From positions 26,000 to 89,999 of the forward strand of contig DASXMR010000016.1 in assembly GCA_036495525.1 (NCBI GenBank): DNA of 64,000 nt. Reading direction: 5' to 3'. Below the pieces are notes generated by a model, which searched no databases, was not told the DNA's origin, and saw nothing but the letters and a program-made list of their open reading frames with translations. Every line of letters starts with the position of its first letter. Within the stretch, counting starts at the first letter, position 1. A program made the position numbers and the translations under genes. Below, piece by piece: positions 24,894-33,510 of the stretch. This stretch comes from DASXMR01 sp036495525. GTDB taxonomy: Bacteria > Actinomycetota > Actinomycetes > Streptosporangiales > Streptosporangiaceae.

Positions 24894-24911
24894 GTGTTAC
24901 TTACCTAACAC
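24894..24911. promoter_or_regulatory. 18-bp palindrome upstream of clgR
   Basis: GTGTTA-CTTACC-TAACAC is a perfect 6-bp inverted repeat with a 6-nt centre, in an AT-richer patch between cinA and the clgR-like gene, 88 nt before the latter's start. The form suits a dimeric regulator. It does not look like the published ClgR box (GTTCGC type), so the factor is unknown. Confidence 0.45.
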
Positions 24912-24998
24912 GCAAGATGGCCTCTCGCCGGCGGTACGCGCCGCCAGGTACGGTGAGAGGGAGAGTGAGCAGCTTGGCCTCGGGAAGGGAGTGCGACG

Positions 24999-25553
24999 AT
25001 GGTCCTGCTTCGTCACCTGCTCGGTGACGCGCTGCGGCGCCTGCGTCTCCGGCAAGGTCGCACTCTGCGCGAGGTCTCAGCCGCGGCCAGGGTTTCCCTC
25101 GGCTACCTGTCGGAAGTCGAGCGAGGCCAGAAGGAAGCCTCGTCCGAGCTGCTCGCCTCGATCTGCGGAGCGCTCGGTGCCCCCCTGTCGCAAGTGCTCA
25201 GGGAAGTCTCGGACACCTTCGCGCTGGCCGAACTGCAGAGCGACACTGAGTTCGCCGCGATCGGCGAGCCCTCGCCTGAGGTTCCCGTGCACGGCACGGC
25301 GGCCAACGGCAAGCGGCCGGTGGGGGCTGCCTCAGCTGCTCAGCGGCTGGTCCGCACCCAAGGCTCAGGCCCGCTGCCTGCCGGTCAGCGCCTGGTGATG
25401 CCCGCACGGCAGAAGGCCGGCGCCCATGCTGGCCAGCGCCTGATGCGGCCGCAGGAGCCGCTCATCGACGCCGCCTCGCTAGACGTTGTCCAGCCGCCGT
25501 TTGAGCAGGTGACGCGCAGCGCCCGCGAGATCACCAACATGGTGCCGGTCTAA
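24999..25553 (+). CDS. clgR: ClgR-like XRE-family transcriptional regulator
   Basis: 184 aa; ATG at 24999 with GGGAAGGGAG upstream. The HTH at residues 5-65 (LGDALRRLRLRQGRTLREVSAAARVSLGYLSEVERGQKEASSELLASICGAL) matches ClgR, the actinobacterial activator of clp protease and lon genes, and the position after cinA is the conserved one. Residues 95-160 hold three copies of an AxQRLVxP-like unit that lengthens the protein beyond typical ClgR. The end is EITNMVPV; the terminal Ala-Ala degron described for Streptomyces ClgR is absent, so turnover may differ. Confidence 0.88.
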   Translation: MVLLRHLLGDALRRLRLRQGRTLREVSAAARVSLGYLSEVERGQKEASSELLASICGALGAPLSQVLREVSDTFALAELQSDTEFAAIGEPSPEVPVHGTAANGKRPVGAASAAQRLVRTQGSGPLPAGQRLVMPARQKAGAHAGQRLMRPQEPLIDAASLDVVQPPFEQVTRSAREITNMVPV

Positions 25554-25780
25554 GAGGCTGACGAGGCTCTAGCAGTTCAGGTTCGCGGTACCCGTCACTA
25601 TTTGCGCCGTTCAGCGCGCCGGTGAACCCTGATCGCCTGGCCGGATCGGTTCTGCGCGCTGCCCACGATGGACTTGATCGTCCTCGCGGGCCGGCCCTAA
25701 GCGAGTCTCCGGCTCGGAATCCGATCCAAACCCGCGCATGGTCCAGGAACGAGCGCGCGGTCAAGGCCGCGCAGGCCGCT

Positions 25781-26239
25781 CTAGCGAGGTGGCGCCCAGG
25801 CGCGCGGATCCTCGGTCAGTCGCAGCACATTGGCTGGCAGCTCGCCGCTCACCAGGTGCTCCAGCGTGACGTCCTCGAGGATCGCCCGCTCGTTCGCCCT
25901 GAGCGCAATCCACACCATCTGCAGCGGCTCGGCCGCTCCGGTGTATCCCAGGTTCTCCGGCCGCTCGCCACGGACGCCGAGGAGCGGGCCGTCGATGGCC
26001 CTGATGATGTCGGCCAGCGAGATCTCGCTGGCCGGCCGAGCCAGCCAGAACCCGCCATCCGGCCCGCGCTGGCTGCGCACCAGCCCGCCGCGGCGCAGCT
26101 GGGTCAAGATCGCCTCGAGAAACTTGCCGGGAATGTTCTGCGCCTTCGCGAGCTGCTCGGCAGTCACGTGGCCGCCGCTGGCGGCAGCGAGCTCGATGGC
26201 GGCGCGCAGTGCATAGTCGGCTCGGGCGGACAAACGCAT
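25781..26239 (-). CDS. Rrf2-family regulator without iron-sulfur cysteines
   Basis: 152 aa from ATG at 26239. The Rrf2 winged helix is clear: MRLSARADYALRAAIELAAASGGHVTAEQLAKAQNIPGKFLEAILTQLRRGGLVRSQRGPDGGFWLARPASEISLADIIRAIDGPL begins and spans most of residues 1-85 (shown here by its first 11 residues MRLSARADYAL and the motif GPDGGFWLA). No cysteine occurs at all, so it cannot carry the 2Fe-2S or 4Fe-4S cluster of IscR, NsrR or RsrR. No ribosome site is seen; CATAAT ends 6 nt before the ATG, so a leaderless mRNA is plausible. Target genes are unknown. Confidence 0.85.
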   Translation of the reverse strand: MRLSARADYALRAAIELAAASGGHVTAEQLAKAQNIPGKFLEAILTQLRRGGLVRSQRGPDGGFWLARPASEISLADIIRAIDGPLLGVRGERPENLGYTGAAEPLQMVWIALRANERAILEDVTLEHLVSGELPANVLRLTEDPRAWAPPR

Positions 26240-26503
26240 ATCCGCATTATGCAGGCAGGCGGCGGCCTGGTGTGCCTGGCGCACGGCGCCGTCGCTCATT
26301 TCCGCGGCGCCGGCGCCAGTGCAGCGACTGGAAGCGGTAGCTCCGGCGGCGCTGGATCCCGCCCGATGTGGCTCCCGGCCGGGTTGCCAACCCGCCCGAT
26401 GGGCGCCGGTCGCGACGCCAGAACGCTGGTGTCGTAGGAGCCCAGCCGCAGCAGCGCCGCGCTGCTGGTCGCGGCATCGGCCGGACGCGCTGCGGCCAGC
26501 GTG

Positions 26504-28513
26504 CTAGTAAAGCCCGACTAACGCGCGGCCGTCAGCGGCCGGGCCGGTGAGGCCGAGGGCCTCGGCGACCACCTGACTGCTGCTGCGCGCGGCGCCGAAG
26601 CTGGACAGGTATAGCTCGCCGGGCGGACGCCAGACCGGCAGGCCCATCTCGACCACGACCGCGTCGGGGCGGGCCGCCAGCAGGGCGCTGACCAGGTCCC
26701 GGACCGCCCGGTAGCGGTGCGCGTCCCGAATCACGATGATCAGGGAACGGCCAGCTGCCAGGGCCAGCACCCGCCGAACTTCGGCGCCTTCGCTAGCTGA
26801 CGCTCCGCTGTCTGCTGGCGCTCCGCTGCTGGCATGTCCGTTTTCGCCCGTCGGCCTTCCGTTGCCGGCGAGAGTGCCGTGGTTGGCATGTCCGTCGTTG
26901 CCAGCTGGCGTTTGGTTGCCGGCGAGGCTGCCGTGGTCGGCATGCCCGCCGTTGCCAGCTGGCGTTTGGTTGCCGGCAAGGCTGCGGTGGTCGGCATGCC
27001 CGTCGCTGCCAGTCAGCCTTTCGTTGCCGGCGAGCGCGCCGTGGCCCGCCATCGGGTCGCCCGAGTCCGCGGTCCCGGCACTGATCCGCTCGACCGCGCC
27101 CGGCGGCAGCCAGGCGCTGAGCCCCCACGGCACCAGCCCGGCGGCGATATTGGCCGGTGGCACCACCTCAAGCAGCACGGGCCGCACCAGCGCGCCAGGT
27201 GTCCCGCTGACGCGCAGCGCGCGCCGCGCCGCGTCCAGGCCGACCGCTGCGCCGCTCGCCCCGCCAGGCCCGGCCAGCATGCTGCCGGTGAGGCCGGTAA
27301 CTGACCCGCTTGCCGCGCCGGGCTCTCGGTCATTACGGCGGGAGCCGGAATCCTCACCGTGGACAGCAGCGCCGACCTGGTTCGCGATTTCGAGGGGGCC
27401 GTCGGCCTGGCCCCCGACTCGGGCGAGGCCGCCAGGCTGGCTCGTGATTTCGACGGGACCGCTCGGCTGGCTCTCGGTCGTCGCTCTGAGGCCGATCGCC
27501 TGGCGCTGGGCGGCTGACCACGAGCGCAGCGCCATGACCCGGTCGGCCGCCTCCTCCAGTCGCTCACCCGGCAGCCGTCCCTCGCCGGCCGCCGTCACCA
27601 GCGCCTCGCGCACCGCCAGGTACGCGCGGCGGTCCTGGTCGCGCCCGAAGCACAGCAGGTCGGTGCCGGCCGCGACAGCCAGGACCGCCGCCTCGGGCAG
27701 CCCGTACGGGCCGCTGACGGCCTCCATCTCCAGCGCGTCCGACACGATCACGCCGGCGAAGCCCAGCTCGCCGCGCAGCAGCCCCGTCTGCGCGGCGCGG
27801 GAAAGCGAGGCGGGCAGCTCGCCCGTCAGGTCCGGGATGCGCAGGTGGCCAGGCATGACCGTGCGCACCCCGGCGGCGATTGCGGCGGCGAAGGGCGGCA
27901 GGTCCCGCCGGGCCAGCAGCTCCATCGGCGCGTCGACGGTCGCGATCGCGTCGTGGCTGTCGGTCCTGGTGCTGCCGTGGCCGGGAAAGTGCTTCGCGCA
28001 CGCGGCGACGCCGGCCGACTGCAGCCCGGCGACGGCAGCCGCGGCGTGCCGGGCGACGAGCTCGGGGTCGGCGCCGAACGACCGGGTGCCGATCACCGGG
28101 TTGTCCGCCGCGGTGTTGACGTCGACCGACGGAGCCAGGTTCAGGTTGGCGCCGAGCGCCGCGAGTTCCGCGCCGAGCGCCCGGTACACCGCCTCGGTCA
28201 GCTCAGGGTCGTCGACCGCGCCGAGGGCGGCGTTGCCCGGATACGGGCTGCCGCTTCGGTGCGCGATCCTGGTGACGTCGCCGCCCTCCTCGTCGATCGC
28301 GATGACCGGCTCGGCTGACGCCGCACGCAGCCGCGCGACCAGCTCGCCGAGCTGCGCCGGGCCGGCGATGTTCGGGCCGTAGAGGGTCACCCCGCCGAGG
28401 CCGCCGCGCAGCGCGGCCAGCACCCAGGACGGCGCGCGCAGGCCAGGAAAGGGCGGGATCAGGATCGCGTCGGCAAGTCGGCCAAGCGCCGGGTCACGGG
28501 CAGCCCGGCTCAC
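26504..28513 (-). CDS. glycoside hydrolase family 3, beta-N-acetylhexosaminidase-like
   Basis: 669 aa; GTG at 28513 overlaps the stop of the upstream permease (GTGA). Residues 10-350 are a GH3 TIM barrel of the NagZ class: AIDEEGGDVTRI, the His-Asp acid/base loop KHFPGHGSTRTDSH and the nucleophile in IVSDALEMEAVS. No signal peptide is visible, so imported amino-sugar oligosaccharides would be cut in the cytoplasm. Residues about 355-590 are Gly/Ala/Asn-rich linker including four 18-residue repeats (HADHGSLAGNQTPAGN-type). A C-terminal domain of about 80 residues follows. It closes the transporter operon, as dasD does next to dasABC. Confidence 0.87.
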   Translation of the reverse strand: MSRAARDPALGRLADAILIPPFPGLRAPSWVLAALRGGLGGVTLYGPNIAGPAQLGELVARLRAASAEPVIAIDEEGGDVTRIAHRSGSPYPGNAALGAVDDPELTEAVYRALGAELAALGANLNLAPSVDVNTAADNPVIGTRSFGADPELVARHAAAAVAGLQSAGVAACAKHFPGHGSTRTDSHDAIATVDAPMELLARRDLPPFAAAIAAGVRTVMPGHLRIPDLTGELPASLSRAAQTGLLRGELGFAGVIVSDALEMEAVSGPYGLPEAAVLAVAAGTDLLCFGRDQDRRAYLAVREALVTAAGEGRLPGERLEEAADRVMALRSWSAAQRQAIGLRATTESQPSGPVEITSQPGGLARVGGQADGPLEIANQVGAAVHGEDSGSRRNDREPGAASGSVTGLTGSMLAGPGGASGAAVGLDAARRALRVSGTPGALVRPVLLEVVPPANIAAGLVPWGLSAWLPPGAVERISAGTADSGDPMAGHGALAGNERLTGSDGHADHRSLAGNQTPAGNGGHADHGSLAGNQTPAGNDGHANHGTLAGNGRPTGENGHASSGAPADSGASASEGAEVRRVLALAAGRSLIIVIRDAHRYRAVRDLVSALLAARPDAVVVEMGLPVWRPPGELYLSSFGAARSSSQVVAEALGLTGPAADGRALVGLY
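26831..27046. repeat. four 54-bp tandem repeats inside the GH3 gene
   Basis: Units start at 26831, 26885, 26939 and 26993, each opening with GGCATG. Units 2 and 3 are nearly identical; units 1 and 4 are more diverged. Each encodes an 18-residue HAxH-xLAGNxxPxGxxG block in the disordered linker. Because 54 is a multiple of 3, copy number can change without breaking the frame. Confidence 0.85.
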
Positions 28514-29370
28514 CCCTTCACCGCACCCGCGACCAGGCCGCCGACCAGCCGCCGCCGGACGATCAGGAAGAAGATCACTACCGGCACGGTGTAAAGGGTG
28601 GAGGCGGCCATGATCGGGCCGAACAGCGCGCCGCCGCGGCCGAAGAAGTACGTGACGTAGATCGGCAGCGTGTACGTCGAGTGCGCCTGGCCAAGGAACG
28701 TGAGCCCGACGATGAACTCGTTGTAGGCAGTGATGAATGAGAAGATGCTCGTCGCGACCAGGCCGGGTGCTACGAGCGGGAAGAGCACCCGCCAGAAGAT
28801 CCGGACCGGGCCGGCGCCGTCGATCGCCGCCGCTTCCTCCAGCTCGCGCGGGACGGTGGCGACGAAATTGCGCAGCATCCAGATCGAGACCGGCAGCGCC
28901 TGCGCCGCGTAGACCACCACCAGGCCGCCCAGGTTCTCCAGCAGGCCGAGCTTGTTGAAGTCCACGAACAGCGCGATGATCAGCGCCTGGCCGGGGATCA
29001 TCTGCACGATCAGCAGCATGATCAGGAACGACGCCCGGAACCGGAACCGGAACCTGGCCACCGCGACGGAGCCGAGCAGCGACAGCAGCGAGGCGATCAG
29101 CACGCTCGCGAGCGTCACGGTCAGGCTGTTGCGGAAGAACAGCAGCACCGAGCCGATGCCGCTCGCCTGCCCGCTGCCGACATAGCGGAAGTTGCCGAGA
29201 GTCGGGTGCGCGGGGATCAGGCTCGGGGTCAGCGAGTAGATCTCCTGGGACGGCTTGAACGCCGTGGAGATCATCCAGAAGATCGGGAACAGGGTGACGA
29301 CGGCGACCAGCACGCCGATCCCGTTCAGGCTGAATTTCCTTGCCCTGCGTGCTGCCGCGGCGCTGGTCAT
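28510..29370 (-). CDS. carbohydrate ABC transporter permease, MalG type
   Basis: 286 aa, six predicted membrane helices. The cytoplasmic EAA loop is EEAAAIDGAGPVRIFWRVLFP, which docks the ATPase. It overlaps the partner permease (29367) by 4 nt. Known relatives include the DasC/NgcG subunits of actinomycete N-acetylglucosamine and chitobiose importers. No ATPase gene is present in the operon; such systems in actinomycetes share a general ATPase (MsiK) encoded elsewhere. Confidence 0.9.
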   Translation of the reverse strand: MTSAAAARRARKFSLNGIGVLVAVVTLFPIFWMISTAFKPSQEIYSLTPSLIPAHPTLGNFRYVGSGQASGIGSVLLFFRNSLTVTLASVLIASLLSLLGSVAVARFRFRFRASFLIMLLIVQMIPGQALIIALFVDFNKLGLLENLGGLVVVYAAQALPVSIWMLRNFVATVPRELEEAAAIDGAGPVRIFWRVLFPLVAPGLVATSIFSFITAYNEFIVGLTFLGQAHSTYTLPIYVTYFFGRGGALFGPIMAASTLYTVPVVIFFLIVRRRLVGGLVAGAVKG

Positions 29371-30404
29371 GTCAGCGCCCCCTGCCGCACCGACGACCGA
29401 ACGTAGCCGACGGTGACGATCAGCAGGATGATCGTGAAGACCAGCGCCAGCGCGCCGCCGAGCCCGTAGCTCGGCGGGAACTGGAACGCCTGGTCGTAGA
29501 TGTACAGCGACAGGTTGAACTCGTCCCGGTTACCGAGGCCGCCGGTCAGCAGGTAGGTCTGGGTGAAGACGTTGAAATCCCAGATTACTGACAGCAGGAG
29601 CAGTACCAGGAAGATCGGCTTCATCAGCGGGAAGGTGATCTTCCAGAACACCCGCCAGGCGCTTGCGCCGTCGACCAGGGCGGCCTCGTGCAGCTCGGCC
29701 GGCACGGTCTTGAGCCCGGCCAGCGTGGTCACGGCGATGAACGGGAACGACTGCCACAGCACCAGCAGCACCAGCACGGTGTAGGCGGGCAGGGCCCCGG
29801 TGGTGGTCCAGTTGTAGCCCGCCCAGTGCGCTCCGCCGCCGAGCCAGTGCGGGATCCTGGCGAGCAACCAGTCGACCAGCCCGCCGTCCGGGCTGAAGAT
29901 CCAGTAGAACAGCACGGCCGCGGAGACTGGCGGGGTCGCCCAGGCCAGCAGCGCTGCGGTGCTGACGAACGCGGCCATCTTCCGGCCGAGCCGGTTCAGC
30001 AGCAGGCCGACTAGGGTGCCGGCCACCAGCGTCAGCGGGACCGCGACGGCGGCGAACAGCACGGTGATCTTCAGAGAGAGCCAGAACTCCGGGTCGGTGA
30101 ACGTCGCGGTGAAGTTGGCCAGGCCCACCCACTGCGTGGGCAGCACGCCGCGAAGCTGCGGCAGCCCGTAGTTCTGGAACGAGAAGACGATCACCTGGAG
30201 CAGCGGCCAGAGCAGCACCAGCGCGATCCCGGCGAGGGCCGGTGCGAGCAGCAGGTAAGGCGCGAGCCGGTGCCGTCGTATGAACGAGCCGACGCCGCCC
30301 GGCACGCCCCCGCGACGAGCTGCCGGGCCGGCGCCGGGGGCCGGGTGCGGCGAGGCCGGCTGCCGCCTGGCGCTGTCCCGCAGCGTGTCCGCGTCTGCCG
30401 CCAT
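29367..30404 (-). CDS. carbohydrate ABC transporter permease, MalF type
   Basis: 345 aa. After a cytoplasmic, Pro/Gly-rich N-terminus of about 50 residues there are six membrane helices, the first being YLLLAPALAGIALVLLWPLLQVIVF. The EAA loop is HEAALVDGASAWRVFWKITFP. With the 28510-29370 subunit it forms the channel of the sugar importer. GTG at 30404 is the furthest plausible start; ATG or GTG starts closer to the first helix are possible. It lies about 80 nt downstream of the binding-protein gene. Confidence 0.88.
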   Translation of the reverse strand: MAADADTLRDSARRQPASPHPAPGAGPAARRGGVPGGVGSFIRRHRLAPYLLLAPALAGIALVLLWPLLQVIVFSFQNYGLPQLRGVLPTQWVGLANFTATFTDPEFWLSLKITVLFAAVAVPLTLVAGTLVGLLLNRLGRKMAAFVSTAALLAWATPPVSAAVLFYWIFSPDGGLVDWLLARIPHWLGGGAHWAGYNWTTTGALPAYTVLVLLVLWQSFPFIAVTTLAGLKTVPAELHEAALVDGASAWRVFWKITFPLMKPIFLVLLLLSVIWDFNVFTQTYLLTGGLGNRDEFNLSLYIYDQAFQFPPSYGLGGALALVFTIILLIVTVGYVRSSVRQGALT

Positions 30405-30485
30405 GCCGCTCGCCCGTCTCCCCTCGGTGGTCAGTCCCGGCCGGCCGCCAGGAGGCAGCGGCCGGCCGGGACGGCTAGGTGGTGA

Positions 30486-31832
30486 TCAGGATTCCTTGCC
30501 GGTGTTGAGCACGTTCTGCAGCTCGGTGTTCGCCTTGTTCACCGTCGAGGTGAAGTTAGCGCCTTGCATGAGCTGCTTCATCATGGTGGGAATGATCGCG
30601 TCCGTCGCGTCGGCGGTGCCCCAGTTCTTGGAGTTGAGCGGGGAGATCTGGGTGTAGGCCGCCGCCTTGGCGAAGCCGGACAGGATCGGGCTGCTGGCAT
30701 AGCCGCCGCCCGACAGCGCGCTGGTGAACTCGGGGAAGAACCCCTGCGCGTTGGCGAAGGTGGTCGCGTTGTTCGGCTTGTCCATCATCGTGACCAGGTC
30801 CCAGGCAGGCGTTTTGTTCTGGCTGCCTGACCAGACGCCCAGGTCCGAGCCGCCGGCGAAGGCCGGCGCCGGGTTCGGGCCGTTCTGGCTCGGGATCGGG
30901 AAAGAGGCCCAGTCGTTCTCGTACTTCGTGCTGACCTGCTCCAGCGATGCCTTCGCCCACGGGCCGTCGATATACATGTCGAGCGTGCCCTTGGCGAAGT
31001 CTTCGTCGGAGCCGCCGGAAGTGGCTCCTGGCTGGCCGAGCTCGGTCTGGCCGACGTACTTGGCCGGTGACACGTGCTCGGTGCGCAGAAGGTCGGCGTA
31101 GAACTTGATGCCCGCCTCGGACTGCGGGCTGTTCAGCTCGGCCTTCCACTGGCTGCCCTGCTGCACGGCCACCTGGCCGCCAGAGCCCCAGATGAAGCTG
31201 ACGATCCCGTTGGTGAAGTCGCTTGGCGCGCCGAGCCCGTAGGTGCCGGGGAACTTCTTCATCAGCTTCTTGGCGTCGGCTACCAGCTCGGCCCAGGTCG
31301 TGGGCGTCGAGGAGATGCCGGCAGCGGCGAACTGGTCCTTGCGGTACCAGATGCCCCGCACCCCGCCGAACCACGGGACGCCGTAGGTGGAGCCGTTGAG
31401 CGTGTCGTTGGCCAGGTTGCCCTTGATCAGGCTGGACGCCTCCGACCAGGCGGACACGTCCGGGCTGATGTTGGCCAGCGCTCCCTGGCCGGCCAGCAGC
31501 GGCGTGTCCGTGTTGCCAAGCTCGGTGATGTCCGGGCCGCCCTTGCCGCTGCTGAGCGCGTTCGTCCAGTCCGTGGTCCTGCTGGTCCACGGGATCCAGT
31601 CGACCTTGATCTTGGTGTTCTTGTACTGCGGGAACTGCTGGTGGAACTGGCTGATGACGCCGTTCATCCAGGTGACCTGTGACGGCACCGAGGCGCCCAT
31701 CCGCCAGACGACCAGCTGTGATGGCGCAGAGGCTGAGCTGCCCCCGCTGCCGCTGCCGGAACCGCACGCCGCGGCGGCTCCTGCGAGCACGACGGCTGCG
31801 CCTACAGCCGCCGCCGATCTGGTGAGGTTCAC
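30486..31832 (-). CDS. sugar ABC transporter substrate-binding lipoprotein
   Basis: 448 aa; GTG at 31832 with GGGAG 9 nt upstream. Residues 1-23 are a lipoprotein signal ending AGAAAAC. The mature protein is a family 1 solute-binding protein (VISQFHQQFPQY, DITELGNTDTPLLAGQGAL, GVPWFGGVRGIWYRKDQFAAAGI, DMYIDGPWAKAS). It would capture oligosaccharides outside the cell. The operon with a GH3 hexosaminidase suggests N,N'-diacetylchitobiose or related amino sugars, as for DasA; this is inferred from context and not from binding residues. Confidence 0.88.
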   Translation of the reverse strand: MNLTRSAAAVGAAVVLAGAAAACGSGSGSGGSSASAPSQLVVWRMGASVPSQVTWMNGVISQFHQQFPQYKNTKIKVDWIPWTSRTTDWTNALSSGKGGPDITELGNTDTPLLAGQGALANISPDVSAWSEASSLIKGNLANDTLNGSTYGVPWFGGVRGIWYRKDQFAAAGISSTPTTWAELVADAKKLMKKFPGTYGLGAPSDFTNGIVSFIWGSGGQVAVQQGSQWKAELNSPQSEAGIKFYADLLRTEHVSPAKYVGQTELGQPGATSGGSDEDFAKGTLDMYIDGPWAKASLEQVSTKYENDWASFPIPSQNGPNPAPAFAGGSDLGVWSGSQNKTPAWDLVTMMDKPNNATTFANAQGFFPEFTSALSGGGYASSPILSGFAKAAAYTQISPLNSKNWGTADATDAIIPTMMKQLMQGANFTSTVNKANTELQNVLNTGKES

Positions 31833-32024
31833 TGCTCGATCTCCCTTCGCGGGCTTGCTGACAGGCGCGTCCTGCGCGCGGGACGCCTCGGGCAGGCCCC
31901 GTTAGGCTGGCTTGCCGCCCCTAGGCTTGGTGCACCGTGCCGGGCAGAGCTGCCCGGCCGGCGGCATGCCCGCGGTGGTGGTGTCGCTGCGGCGGGGACC
32001 GCTGAGTTGGCCTGCCGAGAAACT

Positions 32025-32043
32025 AACAGGAAACTTTCTTGTA
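32025..32043. promoter_or_regulatory. imperfect palindrome, candidate ROK operator
   Basis: AACAGGAAA-C-TTTCTTGTA: 7 of 9 arm positions pair around the central C. The GGAAACTTTC core resembles operators of actinobacterial ROK repressors. It lies between the divergent transporter operon (start 31832) and the ROK gene (start 32156), in a strikingly AT-rich patch (32015-32085), and could control both. The rest of this 323-nt interval has no gene. Confidence 0.55.
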
Positions 32044-32155
32044 AGATAGCTGCTGTTGCAAGATTGAGACGGAATTTCACTCGCCGCCACCGGCGGGGGC
32101 CGGGCGGCTGGCCGGGCCCGTGCAGGCCGGCGCGTTACCCGAGCGGAGGGCGTGC

Positions 32156-33340
32156 ATGGTGCGACGGCCGGGGACTCCGAGCTTGCTGCGGGAGCTGAAC
32201 GACCGGGCGGCGCTGGAGCTGCTGCTCACCGGCGGCCCGCTGACCAGGGCGCAGCTCGGTGAGCTTACCGGCCTGTCCAAGGTGACCGCGTCGCAGCTGC
32301 TGGCCAGGCTCGAGGAGCGCGGCCTGGTGGCGGTGGCCGGCGAGCTGGCCGGCGGCCGGGGGCCGAACGCCGCCCTCTACGGGGTGGTCCCGTCGACCGC
32401 TTACGTGGCGGGCCTGCATGTCGAGCAGGACGAGGTCAGCGCCGGGGTGGCCGACGTCACCGGCCGGGTGATCGGCGAGGTGTCGGTCGACCCGAACGGC
32501 TCGCCCGATCCGGTGACGCTGGTCAGGGGCGCGGTGGCCACGGCCTGCGCGGCGGCCGGCGTGTCAGCCGACGACCTGCGCGCCTTCGTGATCGGCACGC
32601 CAGGCGTGCTCGACCCGCGCACCGGCGACCCGCGGCTGGCGGTCAACCTGCCGGCCTGGCACGAGGGCGTGCTCGCCGCGCTGCGCGGCGACCTGCGTCG
32701 GCCCGTCACGATCGAGAATGACGTCAACCTCGCGGCGATGGCCGAGTACTCGGGCGGCGCGGCCAGCGGGGTCGGCGACTTCGTGCTGGTGTGGATCGGG
32801 GTCGGCCTCGGCCTGGCCACGATGCTCGGCGGGCGGCTGCACCGCGGGGCCGGCGGCGCGGCAGGGGAGATCGGCTACCTGCCGGTGCCCGGCGTGCCGC
32901 TGCCGCAGGACGTCACGCACCCGGCGACCGGCGCGTTCCAGGGGCTGATCGGCGCCCAGGCGCTGCTGCCGCTGGCCGCTGTGCACGGCTTCGGCGCGCC
33001 CACGGCCGGCGCCGCGGTGCGCGCGGCCGTGACCGCCGCGGCGGCTGGCGACCGGCGGGGCAGCGACTTCCTCGGCGAAGTGGCCGGCCGGGTGGCTACC
33101 GGCGTCGCGTCGGTGTGCGTGGTGCTCGACCCCGGCCTGGTCGTTCTCGGCGGGGAGATCGGGCTGGCCGGCGGCGACGAGCTGGCCAGCCGGGTCGCCG
33201 CCAGGGTCGGCCAGATCTGCCCGGCCAGGCCGCGGGTGGTGCCGACGGGGATCGGCGGCGGCCCGGTGCTGCGCGGCGCGATCCTGGCCGCGGTCGACCA
33301 GGCCCGCGCCGAGCTGCTCGCCTCCGTCGCCGCCCCCTGA
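32156..33340 (+). CDS. ROK-family transcriptional regulator
   Basis: 394 aa; ATG at 32156 with GGAGGG 5 nt upstream. The N-terminal winged helix (ELNDRAALELLLTGGPLTRAQLGELTGLSKVTASQLLARLEERGLV, residues 15-65) is followed by the ROK sugar-binding fold (IENDVNLAAMAEY, GVGLGLATMLGGRLHRGAGGAAGEIGY). The CxCGxxGC zinc cluster that normally follows GEIG is replaced by a cysteine-free PVPGVPLPQDVTHP segment. Divergent from the sugar transporter, it is the probable local repressor, with an amino sugar or its phosphate as effector. Confidence 0.88.
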   Translation: MVRRPGTPSLLRELNDRAALELLLTGGPLTRAQLGELTGLSKVTASQLLARLEERGLVAVAGELAGGRGPNAALYGVVPSTAYVAGLHVEQDEVSAGVADVTGRVIGEVSVDPNGSPDPVTLVRGAVATACAAAGVSADDLRAFVIGTPGVLDPRTGDPRLAVNLPAWHEGVLAALRGDLRRPVTIENDVNLAAMAEYSGGAASGVGDFVLVWIGVGLGLATMLGGRLHRGAGGAAGEIGYLPVPGVPLPQDVTHPATGAFQGLIGAQALLPLAAVHGFGAPTAGAAVRAAVTAAAAGDRRGSDFLGEVAGRVATGVASVCVVLDPGLVVLGGEIGLAGGDELASRVAARVGQICPARPRVVPTGIGGGPVLRGAILAAVDQARAELLASVAAP

Positions 33341-33510
33341 CCAGGCCAGGCGAGAACGAGGACCGTCCGCGTGATTCCGTTGCCCGGCCAGTGTGGCGGC
33401 GGTGCCCTCCAGCCGGGTCGCAGCCTGGCCTGCAGCCTGCGGTGCGGGGCGAACTGCCGCCGCGACGGCCGGCCGGCATTCCGTCGCGGCGTACCCCCAG
33501 CCAGCCCGCC

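Noticed and set aside
25554..25780. GTTCGCGGTACCCG near 25587 as a ClgR box
   Set aside because: Only the left half fits, and it lies downstream of clgR in a convergent gap where activation of a neighbour is unlikely.
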